This document shows, piece after piece, positions 53,755 through 64,000 of a stretch of DNA of 64,000 nt; position 1 is the stretch's first letter; every line of letters begins with the position of its first letter. The stretch is from NCBI RefSeq assembly GCF_036884655.1, contig NC_088359.1:15791501-15855500 (forward strand), in the 5' to 3' direction. The notes under the pieces were generated by a model. The model made no database searches and was not told the origin of the DNA. It saw nothing but the letters and a program-made list of their open reading frames with translations. The translations under genes and the position numbers were made by a program. The stretch comes from Musa acuminata AAA Group (lineage: Eukaryota; Streptophyta; Magnoliopsida; Zingiberales; Musaceae).

Positions 53755-54180
53755 TAATAAGATCCAAAAGTCTTATCGTAAAAGAAATGAGAGAAATGAT
53801 AAGGCTTTGATATCAAATGATAAGACTCAAAAGTCTTATCGTAAAAGAAATGAAAGAAATGGAAGAAAAGGGAATGATCGCTTCGAGGGGATCGGCCTCC
53901 TTGATCACTTCGAGTGGATCGAACTCCTTAATCGCTTTGAGGGGATTGACCTCCTAGGGTTTGTCATAACAAACTGAAATAATATTTCATTGATTGATTG
54001 TTTAAAGAAAGGGTTACATCACTATTTATAGAGTTCCACCTAGAGTCCACCAAGACTTAGACTCTTAAATATTAAATAAACTTCTACCTGACTCTAACTG
54101 AACTAAACAGACTCAATAAACAACTAAACTAAACTGACTCAATAAACATTATTCAAAAGCTCAGAAAAAGGATCTTAACA
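53755..54180 (-). repeat. G2 3' LTR with internal primer-binding-site copy
   Basis: 426 bp. On minus: TGTTAAGATCC at 54180, a TATA box (CTATAAATAG, near 54025), 28-bp-type repeats (53878-53960), GATAAGACTTTTGAGTCTTATCA, then TTTGATATCAAAGCC, then a second GATAAGACTTTTGGATCTTA. The second copy ends at C2 sequence, so both copies are within the LTR. The internal site differs from G1's at two bases. Confidence 0.8.
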
Positions 54181-55255
54181 ATTCCTCCCTCTTCAAATCA
54201 GCCTTGTCCTCAATGCTGAGTAGCATCAAACTCGGGGAGCTTCTCTTTCAGCACTTCAGTCATAGGCTATCTACAACGCATCATAATCCGTTGATCAAGT
54301 AATTATGGTCTCCACTTTTTGATAGTGTAAGCAACAAGTCAGTCTTTCAGTGTAGTAATCATTGCAAGAAACTCCTAGCCTTGTATAATCAATTTTATCT
54401 TTGAACATTTGCTATCACAAGTTAAAATCTGTCCATCAGTGATCTTTACTTTGAATTTGTCACAGCCTTCAATGTGGTAAGCTAATCGGGCTGCAACTTT
54501 CCTGTCTATAAAATTATTAGTGCTACCAGTATCAATCAAAACTATAATAGGCTGATGTTCCAAAGTTCCGCCAACTTCCATAGTTTGCGGGTTAGTGTAA
54601 GCAGCTAATGCATGCAGTGTATGTATGGTAGGTCCAACATCTTCATTAAAATTTATACCTTCATGATCTGAGTCCACATTCTTAGCTTTTGGTTCCTCTC
54701 CAATTGGTTCAATCATTAGAAGTTGCCCTTGTTTACATCGGTGCTCCATACTCCACTTTTCATCATAGTACAAACCCCTTGCTAATCTTTCCTTGCTAAT
54801 TTTTTTCTCATGTAGATGTGCAAATGAGATTGCAGCTATCATAGTGCGAGGTTGACAAGTCTAAACTTCATACCAGATATCTGGAATAAGCCCTTCAATA
54901 AATGTACTCAAAAGTTATCGTTCCAACCAATCTCTAGCTTGATTTGACAATCTTTCAAACCTACTCTGTTATTCCAACACTGTAGAAGTCTAATGAATTT
55001 TGGCAAGCTGGCAATCAATATTCTCATATTCGGATGGTCCAAAGTGAACACGAAGCCCTCTTTTGAACTATTCCCACGAAGGAACCATGTGAAAAGTTTT
55101 ATACCAATCATACCACTGGATTGCATCTCCATCAAGCTAGATTGAGGCCACTTCTACCTTAGATTCTTCTGGGGTTCTGAGAAAATGAAAAAAAAATTTC
55201 TGCCTTAGAGATCCAACTAGTCGGATGCTCATCTTCCCATCTCAGAAATCCCACC
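54181..55255 (-). pseudogene. G2 gag-protease and pol 3' remnant
   Basis: Gag on minus from 55255 to about 54780 keeps the central capsid region that G1 lacks (DAIQWYDWYK-type, FKRGLRVHFGPSEYENID, QSRFERLSNQARDW) but has several stops. MIAAISFAHLHEKK is at 54842; a deletion removes the linker seen in G1, then GLYYDEKWSMEHRCKQG and the protease active site IVLIDTGSTNNF (about 54520-54550). The coding region ends near 54375 and joins directly to the pol 3' remnant and tract (AAGAGGGAGGAAT on minus). Confidence 0.88.
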
Positions 55256-55869
55256 TGTTGAATCTCGTATATTGATGATGAAACTACTTGATATATATTT
55301 ATGATTTAATCTGCGTTTTGAGTGACGCAGGATGCTTCGATCGGGATGAGACAATTAAAGTAGGAAAATCATGTTGTGTCGGAGGAACATGTCAGAAGAT
55401 TGGACGTCGGGCCGGTGGATCAGTCGACGTATCGACAAAAAGCTTCGGGCCGTGGACTCGGGCATCGGGCCAAGAAGAGCAGGTATTGTGCCAAGGATAT
55501 CAGAGTTGCGGAGTCAACTGGCCGATTGGGCAATAGACTGCAGGAGAGGACGATGCATCGAAGAATCAGACGAAGCGTTGAGGGACCAATGACATGACAG
55601 ACAACTTGGTTAATTGCTTAGGATTAATTGTCTCGATCAAAGTTTTGTTTTAAGTGTGCAGGATTAACTACGATAGAAGAAAGACATGCAGCAGGAGTTA
55701 CGCCGGAGTCAAGACAATGATCACGTTGGGAGTTCGAGAGTTCGATGGAAGTTCGGACAATCGTCGGAGGTTCTGCGGGAACAAATCCGAGAAGTCCATG
55801 AGCTTGCCAAAGAAGCTCGTCGGAACTCGCCAAGTGGATCGTCGCAAGTCCAGGAGTTTGCCAGAAGTC
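55256..55869 (+). repeat. S-C 5' LTR, first part
   Basis: TGTTGAATCTCGTATATTG onward, close to the S-B LTR. Ends at AAGTC, which is repeated after G3 at 61242-61246. Confidence 0.92.
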
Positions 55870-56351
55870 TGTTAGAACCCTTGCATATTCTAAACTTGGG
55901 GTTGATCTCTTTAGGGGATCGGCCTCCTTGGAACTCTATAGGGGTTCCTCCCTCCAAGTTGCTGCTCAAAGGCTGTAGAAAAGATTCATCGATTACTTAA
56001 GAAAAGAGGAGGAATACATGGCTATTTATAGGACTTCTAAACCCTAACTCCTAATAGGACTCCTACTTAAGACTCTTACTTCTAACCATCTCCTAATAGG
56101 ACTCCTACTCAAGACTCCTATTCCCTTACAACTCCTAATTTTTCTCTAAGAAAAAACCTCCTACATGAATATCCCTCTCAATTAGGACTCTCCTAACTAG
56201 AGTCCTAACAGAATGTCCCTCTCAATTAGGACTCTCCTAGCTAGAGTCCTAATAGAATGTCCCTCTCGATTAGGACTCTCTTAGCTAAAGTCCTAACAGT
56301 TTTCCATGAATGTCCCTCTCAATTAGGACTCTCCTAGCTAGAGTCCTAATA
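55870..56351 (-). repeat. G3 3' LTR
   Basis: 482 bp. The high-coordinate end, which is the LTR start on minus, has four tandem copies of a 43-44 base unit, each beginning TTAGGACTCTAGCTAGG. TATA box on minus (CTATAAATAGCC) near 56020-56031. The first base pair reads TA in place of TG. Confidence 0.92.
56170..56351. repeat. G3 LTR start, unit reiterated four times
   Basis: Each unit on + is 'CCCTCTCAATTAGGACTCTC' followed by 'CTAGCTAGAGTCCTAA'. AGGACTCTC and GAGTCCT are arms of a hairpin. One unit is separated by an extra TTTTCCATG. The same array is at about 61060-61241. Confidence 0.87.
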
Positions 56352-56368
56352 AACCCGCCCTCTTCAAA

Positions 56369-58250
56369 TCAGCCTTGTCCTCAAGGCTGACGATTCATGA
56401 ATTTTGAGAATTTGATCTTCAAGTCATCATAGTTCTCCAAAGTGGCATCTTCTGTTAGTAGGTTTGCCCACTGTATTAGCAATTCAGTAGTAGATCGTCG
56501 TCGTCGAGTCATAATCCGTCGATCAATAATGGCACTTGGCTAAGTCTGAAGTCCTCCTTGGGTAGTCATATTTGGTGGGTGACTTTGGGCTATCTCCAAG
56601 CACCTATTTACAACTTCTGTCTGACCATCGGTTTGTGAGTGATATGCCATACTCCTTTTCAATTTAGTACTCTTATAGTGTAATTCTTTTGAGTACCAAT
56701 TGTAATGAGCTACGGAGCTTGGTGCTTCCTCCAATTTTTTTATAATCTTACTAGTCTCTGAATCTTCCTGCCATTCCATCTTAATATCCTTAAAAAGTCG
56801 CTGGTCGAAAGTGAAACGGCCGAAACTTCAACTTACTCGGGTAGCTACGAAAGCGCATCTGTAAGAACATTCTCTTTCTCCTTTTTGTAAGTTATTTCAT
56901 AATCAAATCCGAGAAGTTTTATTACCCTTTTTTGCTGCTCAGGGGATGATATTTTTCGCTCCAAAAAGTACTTGAGGCTTTTATGGTCGGTTTTAATTTG
57001 AAATCATCGGCCAATCAAGTAGGGTCTCCACCTCGTTGCTGCGCGCACAATGGCGAGCATCTCCTTATCATATGTTGACTTATTTTGATGGGAGGGAGAT
57101 AATGCCTTGCTAGTGTATATGAGTGGTCGACCATCTTGCATGAGAATGGCTCCAATTCCGACTCTAGATGCGTCGGCCTCAATAATGAAGTGTCGATTGA
57201 AATCTGGTAGTGTTAGCACCGGCGTCGTCGTCATGGCTGCCTTAAGTTTGTCGAAGACAGCGGAGGCTCTGTCCGACCATTAGAAGACATCTTTTTTCAG
57301 TAAGGAAGTAAGTGGTGCACTGATCTCTCCATAGTTTTTCACAAACTTGCAGTAGTAGCCTGTTAAACCCAGAAAGCCATGTAGCAATTTTATGTTCCTC
57401 GGGGTCAGCCAGTTTTGCATTGCTCCAATTTTGAAAGGATCTACTGCCACATCTTCCTCTGATATGATATGCCCAAGATATTCCACCTTCTTTTGAAGAA
57501 AGCAAAAATTCATAGTGGTTATTGTGTGTTCAAAAGGTGGTTTTCGGTATGTCTTCTTCGCATACTCGTATTTGATGATACCCGGATCGAAGGTCCAGCT
57601 TTGTGAAGATTTGTGCTCCCTTTCATCTTGCAACTCATCTACTACTAGAATAGGGTATTTATCCTTGATGGTTATGCCATTGAGAGTTCGGTAATCAACA
57701 CATAATCGCCATATTCCATCCTTCTTTTGTATGAGGAGCATCGGTGAAGAGTAGGGGCTACAACATGGCCGAATAACTCCTGTTTTGAGCATCTCTTTTA
57801 CAATCCTTTCTATTTCATCCTTCTGGAGATGTGGATATTGATATGGCTGAGCATTTGCTAGAGATTGGCCTGGAGTTATACAATGATCATGCCGACGGGT
57901 AAGAGGTAGGTTGCGTAGTTCGTCAAATATGTCTGAAAATTCAGCAAGCAAAGGAAGTAGATTTGGATCTTCCAATTTTGTTGGCTCTCCCTTAGTTTGC
58001 TGCTCAAGTTGTACCAAAAATCCACTGCATGCTTTATGCAAAACCTTCTTCATTTGTTGTGTGTAAATCATCGTTACGTCGCCCCCACGTTTCCTGTGCA
58101 TTATCACCTGTTTCTCCTTACTGTAAAATTTCATAATTAGTTTCATAAAATTCCAAGAAAAATCACCTAATGTTGTCAACCATTTAATTCTGAGCATGGC
58201 CTCATGATCATCAAGAGGGAGAAGGAAGAAATCTGCAATTATCTCTTGGT
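56369..58250 (-). pseudogene. G3 pol with reverse transcriptase and integrase cores deleted
   Basis: Minus strand. Reverse transcriptase begins in 58197-57280: IFDELRNLPLTRRHDHCI, IVKEMLKTGVIRPCCSPYSS, PMLLIQKKDGIWRLCVDYRTLN, then a frameshift near 57610 and a deletion near 57530 that joins the PKT-F region straight to VEYLGHIIS, removing the FxDD active site. RNase H is at 57234-57004 (IEADASRVGIGAILMQ, YTSKALSP, YDKEMLAIV). Integrase is reduced to YHSQTDGQTEVVNRCLE (about 56640) after a second deletion. The C-terminus (56540-56370) has a chromodomain-like pattern (ELLIQWANLLTEDATLENYD). Cannot copy or integrate itself. Confidence 0.92.
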
Positions 58251-59479
58251 CCTACGGCAATAGTTTCTCCTGCGGGCGCCTACGATCACACTTCAAAATC
58301 CGTCTGTCGGTGACCTTAACATCAAACCTGCAACGATTCTCGATAGGTAATGCCAGTCGGATAGCAACCTTACTATTTAGGATATTATTAGTGCTGCCCG
58401 TGTCGATAAAAACAGTGATCAGTTGTTGTTTGAAAAGGCCTCCAACTTACATCATTTGCGGGTTTGAGTAGCCGGCTAGTGCATGTACCGTAACTTCGGT
58501 CGGTTGTGGCTCTTCTTCTGCATCTTCTTCTTTATGTTCAATGCTCTCTTCTGGATGTTCAATGACCTCTTCTTCTACTGGTTCAATGATAAAAAGTCTC
58601 CCTTTACTACAGCGATGCTCATGGCTCCATGGCTCGTCGCAATGCCAACATAACCCCTTCGCAGATCGCTCCTGAAGCTCTTCTCTTGTCAACCTTTTTT
58701 GGTGCAGGGACTCGGTCAACAGTAGGGGGGGCTAAGGGCTTCAATATTACTGGTTGAGGAGTGACCCTAGTCTTTCGAGCTTCATGGTTCAATTGCTCCT
58801 CTTGATGTCGTGCGAAAGAGATGGCTGCCATAAGCGTGTACGGTTGTCGCGCTTTAACTTCTCCTCGGATCTCCGGCTTCAAGCCCTCAATAAAGGTCCT
58901 CAATAGCTGTTTTTGAGACCAATCAAGAGTTTGATTAGATAACCTTTCAAACCTGGTTTGGTACTCCTGAATGGTGGAGGTTTGTTGGATCTTTGCTAGT
59001 TGTCCGTCAATATTCTCGTAATCGGTTGGTCTGAAGCGGATCAGCAGTCCTTCTTTGAATTGTTGCCATGAAAGGACTCCATAAGTATGTTCAAACCAGT
59101 CAAACCACTGTATAGCATCCCCTTCAAGATGTATAGCTGCAATTTTCACCATAGATGCATCCGCGATTTTGTGGTACCGAAAATATCGCTCCGCGTGCAA
59201 GATCCAACCAATCGGGTCTCCTTCTTCCCATCTAGGGAAGTCCACCTTTATGCGTGGATAGTTGGGATCGATCATAGAGCCTCCCCTCCCTTGGAACTCA
59301 TCTCTTCGGGCCTGGTGCGATTGGGCAAAGCTCTCTCCGTGATATGATTTTTTCGGGCTTAGTAGTCGGCCCAATCTGAGTTCGGTAAAGAGCGTCCGAA
59401 TCTTATCCTCCATTCGTGCCTCCAAGGCTTCAAATTTAGCATCGATTGCCTCATTAGATGCCATAGTATATGCCTCCAA
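58251..59479 (-). pseudogene. G3 gag-protease
   Basis: Starts at 59479 (MEAYTMAS) or 59464 (MASNEAID). Retrotransposon Gag domain with GDAIQWFDWFEHTYG, FKEGLLIRFRPTDYENIDGQ, YQTRFERLSNQTLDW and FIEGLKPEIRGEVKARQP. Near 58725-58731 a run of seven C (minus) marks a one-base frameshift; in the next frame are LTREELQERSAKG and the zinc knuckle CWHCDEPWSHEHRC. A TAA near 58447 falls just before protease VFIDTGSTNNI (about 58395-58425). The best-preserved Gag of the G1/G2/G3 group. Confidence 0.92.
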
Positions 59480-60783
59480 ATCTATGATGTTAAGATCTCT
59501 CTTTTGTTGTCAGGTTAAAGGCATGTATAGGTTGAGAGAAGTGATGGTCGAAAGGGTTGGTGGATCGGTGGATGTAGGCTACGATTTAGGCTTGTTTTGT
59601 GGCTGTTTTGGGTGTAGTTTGAGGGTGTGGTTTGGTGGAGTTTTAGGGCTGTGGATGAAAGTTTTGGATCTGTGGTAGGTGGTAGCAAAGGTTTGAGAGA
59701 AATAAGTGGAAGTTGCAGCAAGTATGTGCTGTCTTGTAAGAGCAGAATTGTCGTCGAAGAAATAGCGGTTTCTCGACGTAATTTCCACCAAAAACTTGAG
59801 AGAATTGAGGAGGGAATCGATAGAAAAATCACAATTTATATGACAGCAAGGATGACTAATTTAATCAAGAAAATTTCGGTAGTATAACAGCAAGGAAATT
59901 GGTGCTAGTTGCGATAGCAGAATTCTCGTCGAAAAATTTCAGCAGTTTACGATGAAAATTTATTGCAACACAAAAATCAGTTTTAGAGATGAATTCCTCA
60001 ATTGATCAATCTTAGATGGAAGCCAAGATGATCTATAAAGTGTATAAGAAATTTCATTCAAAAAAGATTGCAAATAGATGGGTTAAGGCTACAATATGCG
60101 GCTGAAATTTTCTGCAGCATAGATTTTTAAGTATAGCAGATTGGCCGTAAAATATCAGAAGTTTATATTGAGAATTTTTTGATGAAACCAAAGGGAAATC
60201 CACTATTAGGAAGTGTCAAAGCTATCATAAAAATTTCGTAGAGATTTGGATAGAAAAAACGTAGTATCAAGATCAAACAATCAGTTCTCTGCGGCTGAAA
60301 TTTTACGGTGCAGATTTTCAAGTATAGCAGATTAGATGTAAAATATCAATGGTTTATATTGAGAATTTTTTGACAAAACCAAAGGGAAATCTGCTGTTAG
60401 GAAGTGTCAAAGATGTCATAAAATTTCGTGGAGATTTGGATAGAAAAAACATAGTAGCAAGATCAAACAGACAGTGCTATACGGTTGGAATTCTGCAATG
60501 TATCTTTCGTCGTAGAGATGAAAACTTTATGACGAAAAGTTTATGCAGCAATATAGGAATAATTTTTTTGGGATTTTCAAATAAAGATAACTAAATTTCA
60601 GCAGCAGTAAGGTAGAAAACCAGAACCTGTTGCAATTCACGGGGAGATCAAAGGATGATCCGTGGTGGTGGAGATGATGACGGAATTCGGCGATGATCTT
60701 TTAAGCAATTGTGGAAATTGCTTTGGACGGTTGTGGAGGGTTGATGGATGGCTGTGGAAGGGCAGCGAGACGCCAAGAACACT
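59480..60783 (-). other. G3 leader with a 193-bp tandem duplication
   Basis: 1.3 kb non-coding, rich in 'aatttcgtc' and 'gcagattt' words on one strand. Positions 60098-60290 and 60291-60480 are two copies of the same 193-base unit ('gcggctgaaatttt', 'gtatagcaga', 'gggaaatc'), about 85 percent alike by eye. Nothing coding. Confidence 0.82.
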
Positions 60784-60795
60784 GCTCTGATACCA
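60784..60795 (-). other. G3 primer binding site
   Basis: Minus-strand TGGTATCAGAGC (then AGTG), two bases from the 5' LTR. Confidence 0.9.
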
Positions 60796-60797
60796 GG

Positions 60798-61241
60798 TGT
60801 TAGAACCCTTGCAGATTCTAAACTTGGGGTTGATCTCTTTAGGGGATCGGCCTCCTTGGAACTCTATAGGGGTTCCTCCCTCCAAGTTGCTGCTCAAAGG
60901 CTGCAGAAAAGATTCATCTATTGCTTAAGAAAAGAGGAGGAATACATGACTCCTACTTAAGACTCTTACTTCTAACCATCTCCTAATAGGACTCTTACTC
61001 AAGACTCCTATTCCCTTACATCTCCTAATTCTTCTCTAAGAAAAAACCTCCTACATGAATGTCCCTCTCAATTAGGACTCTCCTAACTAGAGTCCTAATA
61101 GAATGTCCCTCTCAATTAGGACTCTCCTAGCTAGAGTCCTAACAGAATGTCCCTCTCGATTATGACTCTCCTAGCTAAAGTCCTAACAGTTTTCCATGAA
61201 TGTCCCTCTCAATTAGGACTCTCCTAGCTAGAGTCCTAACA
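60798..61241 (-). repeat. G3 5' LTR, lacking its TATA box
   Basis: 444 bp, 38 shorter than the 3' LTR. The missing bases are those between AATACATG and GACTCCTACTT in the partner, which include the TATA box. The remainder is nearly identical, so the loss looks later than insertion. Confidence 0.9.
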
Positions 61242-62727
61242 AAGTCCGCAGGAGCATCACCGAGGGTTCATCGGATGATCGACGGAAGTTCGCCGGAAGC
61301 TCGCCGGAAGAAGCGATTGACGCACCGGAGCAAGTTGCAGTAAATGTCTTAAGAAAATTCTTTGTTAGTACATTGATTAAGTTGGAAATGGGAGGTGATC
61401 CCATTAACTTAATCTTGGGGCAATTGGGCCCTTGAAAAACCCAAATTGGGCCGAATGGATCAACCCATTCGGACCCTGATTTCTACCAGGCGGTTGAACC
61501 GCCCAAGGCAGGAGGTTGCACCGTCTGGGCTCAGTCTCTGAGCGAGACTGGGAGGTGCAACCGCCCCAGCCAGGCGGTGGCACCGCCTGGGGCTCAGTCT
61601 CCGAGCGAGACTGGGCGGTGCAACCTCCCCTGACAGGAGGTAGCACCGCTTGAGCTCAGTCTTCGAGCTCTGCTAGGCGGTGCAACCGCCTCAGTCAGGA
61701 GGTGCAACCGCCTGAGCTCGGTCTTCGAGCTCTATCAGGAGGTGCAACCGCCCCTGACAGGAGGTAGCACCGCCTAGAGGCTCAGTCTTCGAGCTCTGCT
61801 AGGCGGTGCAACCGCTCTAGTCAGGAGGTGCAACCGCTTGATCCCGGAATTCCGGGAATTGACAGTTTTGAGCTCCAAATTTGAACTGGGTTGGGGCCTA
61901 TAAATACCCCACCCATTCAGCAATGAAAGGGCATGAACTAAAACCAAAATCTTGATCCTTTTCTATGATTCTTAGAGCTCAAAATTGTTATAAAGGCCAA
62001 AAGTTCTTCTCCCTCTGTTCTTCCAAGTTCTGAGTTGTAAAGAGAGGAGAGAAAATTCTGTAAGGGTTGTCTCCTAATCCCGTCAAAAGGAGTGAATCTG
62101 TAAAAGGGTGGTTGGCCTTCGCCTTTTGAAGGAAGGCATCTAGTTGACGTCGGTGACCTCGTTGGTGGAGGAAGCCAAAAGTGGAGTAGGTCAAGATTGA
62201 CCGAACCACTCTAAATCTCGGTTTGCATTTACTCTGAGCATCTTATCTTTATTGCAAACCTCCTTAATAGCTTACTGCCTTCTGTGTTTTTAAGAACGTG
62301 TTTCAAAGTTCAGTGCTTTCCGAATCGGGATTTAAAACGTAAATCAATTTTATCATACGAACGTCGTATTTCAGTTTGCGCTTACGTTTTGATTTCCATT
62401 ATAACTGCAAACTACCTTTATATCTTTGCTTTAACTGCATCTCGCCTTATCTCAAGTTAAAGTGGTTTACGAATTAGCTTTTATACCGAAATCACTTTTA
62501 TCGTACGAACGTCGTATTTCAGTTTGCGCTTATATTCTGATTTCCATCATAACTGCAAACTGCGTTCATATCTTTGCTACATCTCTCCTAGTCAAAAGTT
62601 AAAGTGATTTATGGCTTTCTTACTAAAATCACTTCTATCGAACGAAATCAGTTTTCGATTTTAATCGTATAAGGTTTTCCGCTGCACTAATTCACCCCCC
62701 TCCCTCTTAGTGCTCTTGATCCTAACA
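61242..62727 (+). repeat. S-C 5' LTR, second part
   Basis: Continues with AAGTCCGCAGGAGCATCACC, has the palindrome array (about 61486-61836, longer than in S-B, with GGCGGTGCAACCGCC and GGAGGTGCAACCGCC units), a TATA box near 61898, and ends GATCCTAACA. It lacks the long 17-bp array of S-B. Instead 62290-62640 has two or three copies of a longer phrase with 'ATCGTACGAACGTCGTATTT'-like words. Confidence 0.9.
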
Positions 62728-62729
62728 AT

Positions 62730-62741
62730 TGGTATCAGAGC
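62730..62741 (+). other. S-C primer binding site
   Basis: TGGTATCAGAGC, two bases after the LTR. Confidence 0.92.
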
Positions 62742-62777
62742 CCGGTATTTCTCATTTCGGATTTACACCCGAGAGAA

Positions 62778-63737
62778 ATGGCTCTTCATGGCTTTCAAGA
62801 GGGCTTATCGGTCTTTCATCCACCGTTGTTTAACGGATTGGACTACACTTATTGGAAAACTCGAATGAGAGTTTTCTTGATTTCTATGAATTTGGATTTA
62901 TGAAATATTATTGAAAACGGTTTTCAACTTCCCTCTAAACTGATGAACGAATGGTCGGATTTGGAGAAGAAGTATTTTTCTTTAAACGCAAAGGCTATGA
63001 ATGCCTTATTTTACGCTTTGGACAAAAATGAGTTCAATCGGATTTCTACGTGCGAAACGGCTTTTGACATTTGGCAAACACTTGAAATCACGCACGAGGG
63101 AACTAGTAGAGTCAAAAACTCGAAAGTTAACATTTTATTGCATGATTTTGAGCTTTTTCGAATGCAACCAAGCGAGACTATAGGCGACATGTACACCCGT
63201 TTCACGGATGTCGTTAATAGTTTAAGAGCTCTTGGAAAATGTTTTTCGGATTTTGAACTCGTAAACAAGATTTTGCGTTCTCTTTCTAAGAAGTGGGATT
63301 CAAAAGTAACTGCAATACATGAAGCTAAAAACCTAAACAACTTACCACTTGAAGAACTAATTGGTTCATTGATGACATATGAAATGGTGCACAATGCACA
63401 TGATGAACATGATGAACAAAATCACCTTCCAAAGAACAGGAAGGATTTGAAACTCCGAACAAATGAATACCACTTGAGCGATGACTCAAGTGATGAGGAC
63501 AATGATGAACTTGAACTTCGAACACTAAATCTTAATAAGTTTATTAAACAAAAATCTAAAATAAACAATAAACTTGAACGAAGGAAGAGGCCAAAGAAGA
63601 AGAACACAAAGTGGGATGAATTGAGCTCCTCCGAAGATGAGGAGAAAATCAAGAAAGGCGAGGTGGCAAACTACGCCTTAACCACTTTCAATGATGAGGT
63701 AATCGAAATCCTCCTAATTTATTTTGAAATTACTTAA
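62778..63737 (+). pseudogene. S-C Gag, one premature stop, no zinc knuckle
   Basis: Starts MALHGFQEGLSVF. A TGA at 62901-62903 replaces the Trp of the S-B sequence; the frame then continues intact to 63737. Gag domain as in S-B, then LPKNRKDLKLRTNEYHLSDD, a Lys-rich stretch (LERRKRPKKK) and the family ending EVIEILLIYFEIT. The CCHC knuckle is missing as in S-A and S-B. The tail is a useful reference for the reading frame broken in S-A. Confidence 0.9.
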
Positions 63738-64000
63738 TGCTTTCATGATGTATTTTCTTTTTTAGTTTAGAATTAATGTTTAAAAAAAAATTATGATCAT
63801 GCTAGTAATTTCGAAAATGATAATATTACATATTTTATAAACAAACAAAATGATTTTGATTGAAAATATGAAATCATGGTTAAGAAGTAATAATGTGTAT
63901 CACGTTGATGTCCATTGTTATTTCTTGATTTTGAGTATATTAAATCATGTTTAATTTGAAGTTATGATTAATGAGTATATATTTTTGAAATTATGTATGA
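63738..64000 (+). other. S-C AT-rich filler, start
   Basis: Closely follows the wording of the S-B filler (about 19022-19285), showing that these elements share the filler by descent. Nothing coding. Confidence 0.85.

Larger units (their letters stand above)
53755..55255 (-). mobile_element. G2: gypsy element with the same pol deletion as G1, 5' part cut by S-C
   Basis: Minus strand: gag (from 55255), protease, short pol 3' remnant, polypurine tract, 3' LTR (54180-53755). Close relative of G1 in opposite orientation. The join from protease to the pol end is the same as in G1. S-C interrupts gag at 55255/55256. G2 sits in the C2 LTR. Confidence 0.9.
55870..61241 (-). mobile_element. G3: Ty3/gypsy (chromovirus-like) element with perfect target duplication and gutted pol
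   Basis: 5372 bp with AAGTC at 55865-55869 and 61242-61246. Minus strand: 5' LTR 61241-60798, primer binding site, 1.3-kb leader, gag, protease, part of reverse transcriptase, RNase H, a scrap of integrase, chromodomain-like C-terminus, polypurine tract, 3' LTR 56351-55870. Complete gypsy elements of this type are usually longer because both catalytic cores missing here are present. Related in Gag and pol end to G1 and G2. Confidence 0.93.
55256..64000 (+). mobile_element. S-C: gag-only Sirevirus-type element, right side outside the window
   Basis: 5' LTR 55256-62727 interrupted by G3, primer binding site, gag, and the start of AT-rich filler at the window edge. Same family as S-A and S-B. 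Left flank is CCACC (55251-55255); the right flank is not visible. Confidence 0.92.

Overview
The window is plant nuclear DNA made almost entirely of transposable elements; I found no convincing host gene, tRNA, rRNA or CRISPR array. Twelve elements can be delimited: five Sirevirus-type Ty1/copia elements (S-A, S-B, S-C on +; S-D, S-E on -), two other copia elements (C1, C2, both -), three Ty3/gypsy elements (G1 on +; G2, G3 on -), one non-coding LARD-like LTR element (-) and one L1-type LINE (-). A thirteenth, very long LTR-like segment fills positions 1-4316. Plant origin follows from primer binding sites matching plant initiator-Met tRNA (TGGTATCAGAGC), Sirevirus Gag and LTR structure, and an L1 with a DUF4283/zinc-knuckle ORF1. 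The repeat style reminds me of Musaceae or other Zingiberales (banana/Ensete), but that is recollection and is not proved here.

Layout by nesting. C2 (gag at 51918, leader, 5' LTR to 53754) was hit in gag by S-D. S-D (30048-51917) was hit in its integrase by G1, further along its integrase region by the LINE (30349-36161, perfect 14-bp duplication), and in its 5' LTR by S-E (39647-47172) and the LARD (47228-51734). G1 (to 30047) was hit in gag by S-A (4907-28864, duplication TATGA). S-A was hit in its 3' LTR by C1 (11721-28511), and C1 in its integrase by S-B (15720-23858, duplication TAGAT). That is six levels: C2 > S-D > G1 > S-A > C1 > S-B. On the right, C2's LTR was hit by G2 (53755-55255), G2's gag by S-C (55256 to the edge), and S-C's 5' LTR by G3 (55870-61241, duplication AAGTC).

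Most of these elements could not move alone. S-A, S-B and S-C encode only a Gag without its zinc knuckle, followed by AT-rich filler. S-E has gag, a protease stub and an extra ORF in place of pol. G1 and G2 share one deletion that removes everything after protease. G3 has lost the catalytic cores of reverse transcriptase and integrase. The LARD has no recognisable coding. C1 and the LINE keep most of their coding region, with stops and frameshifts, and S-D keeps only its gag-to-integrase part in view. The window therefore looks like a graveyard of elements that depended on partners for enzymes.

Coordinates of LTR edges come from reading TG...CA ends, target duplications, primer binding sites and polypurine tracts by eye, and may be off by a few bases. 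No alignments or database searches were run.
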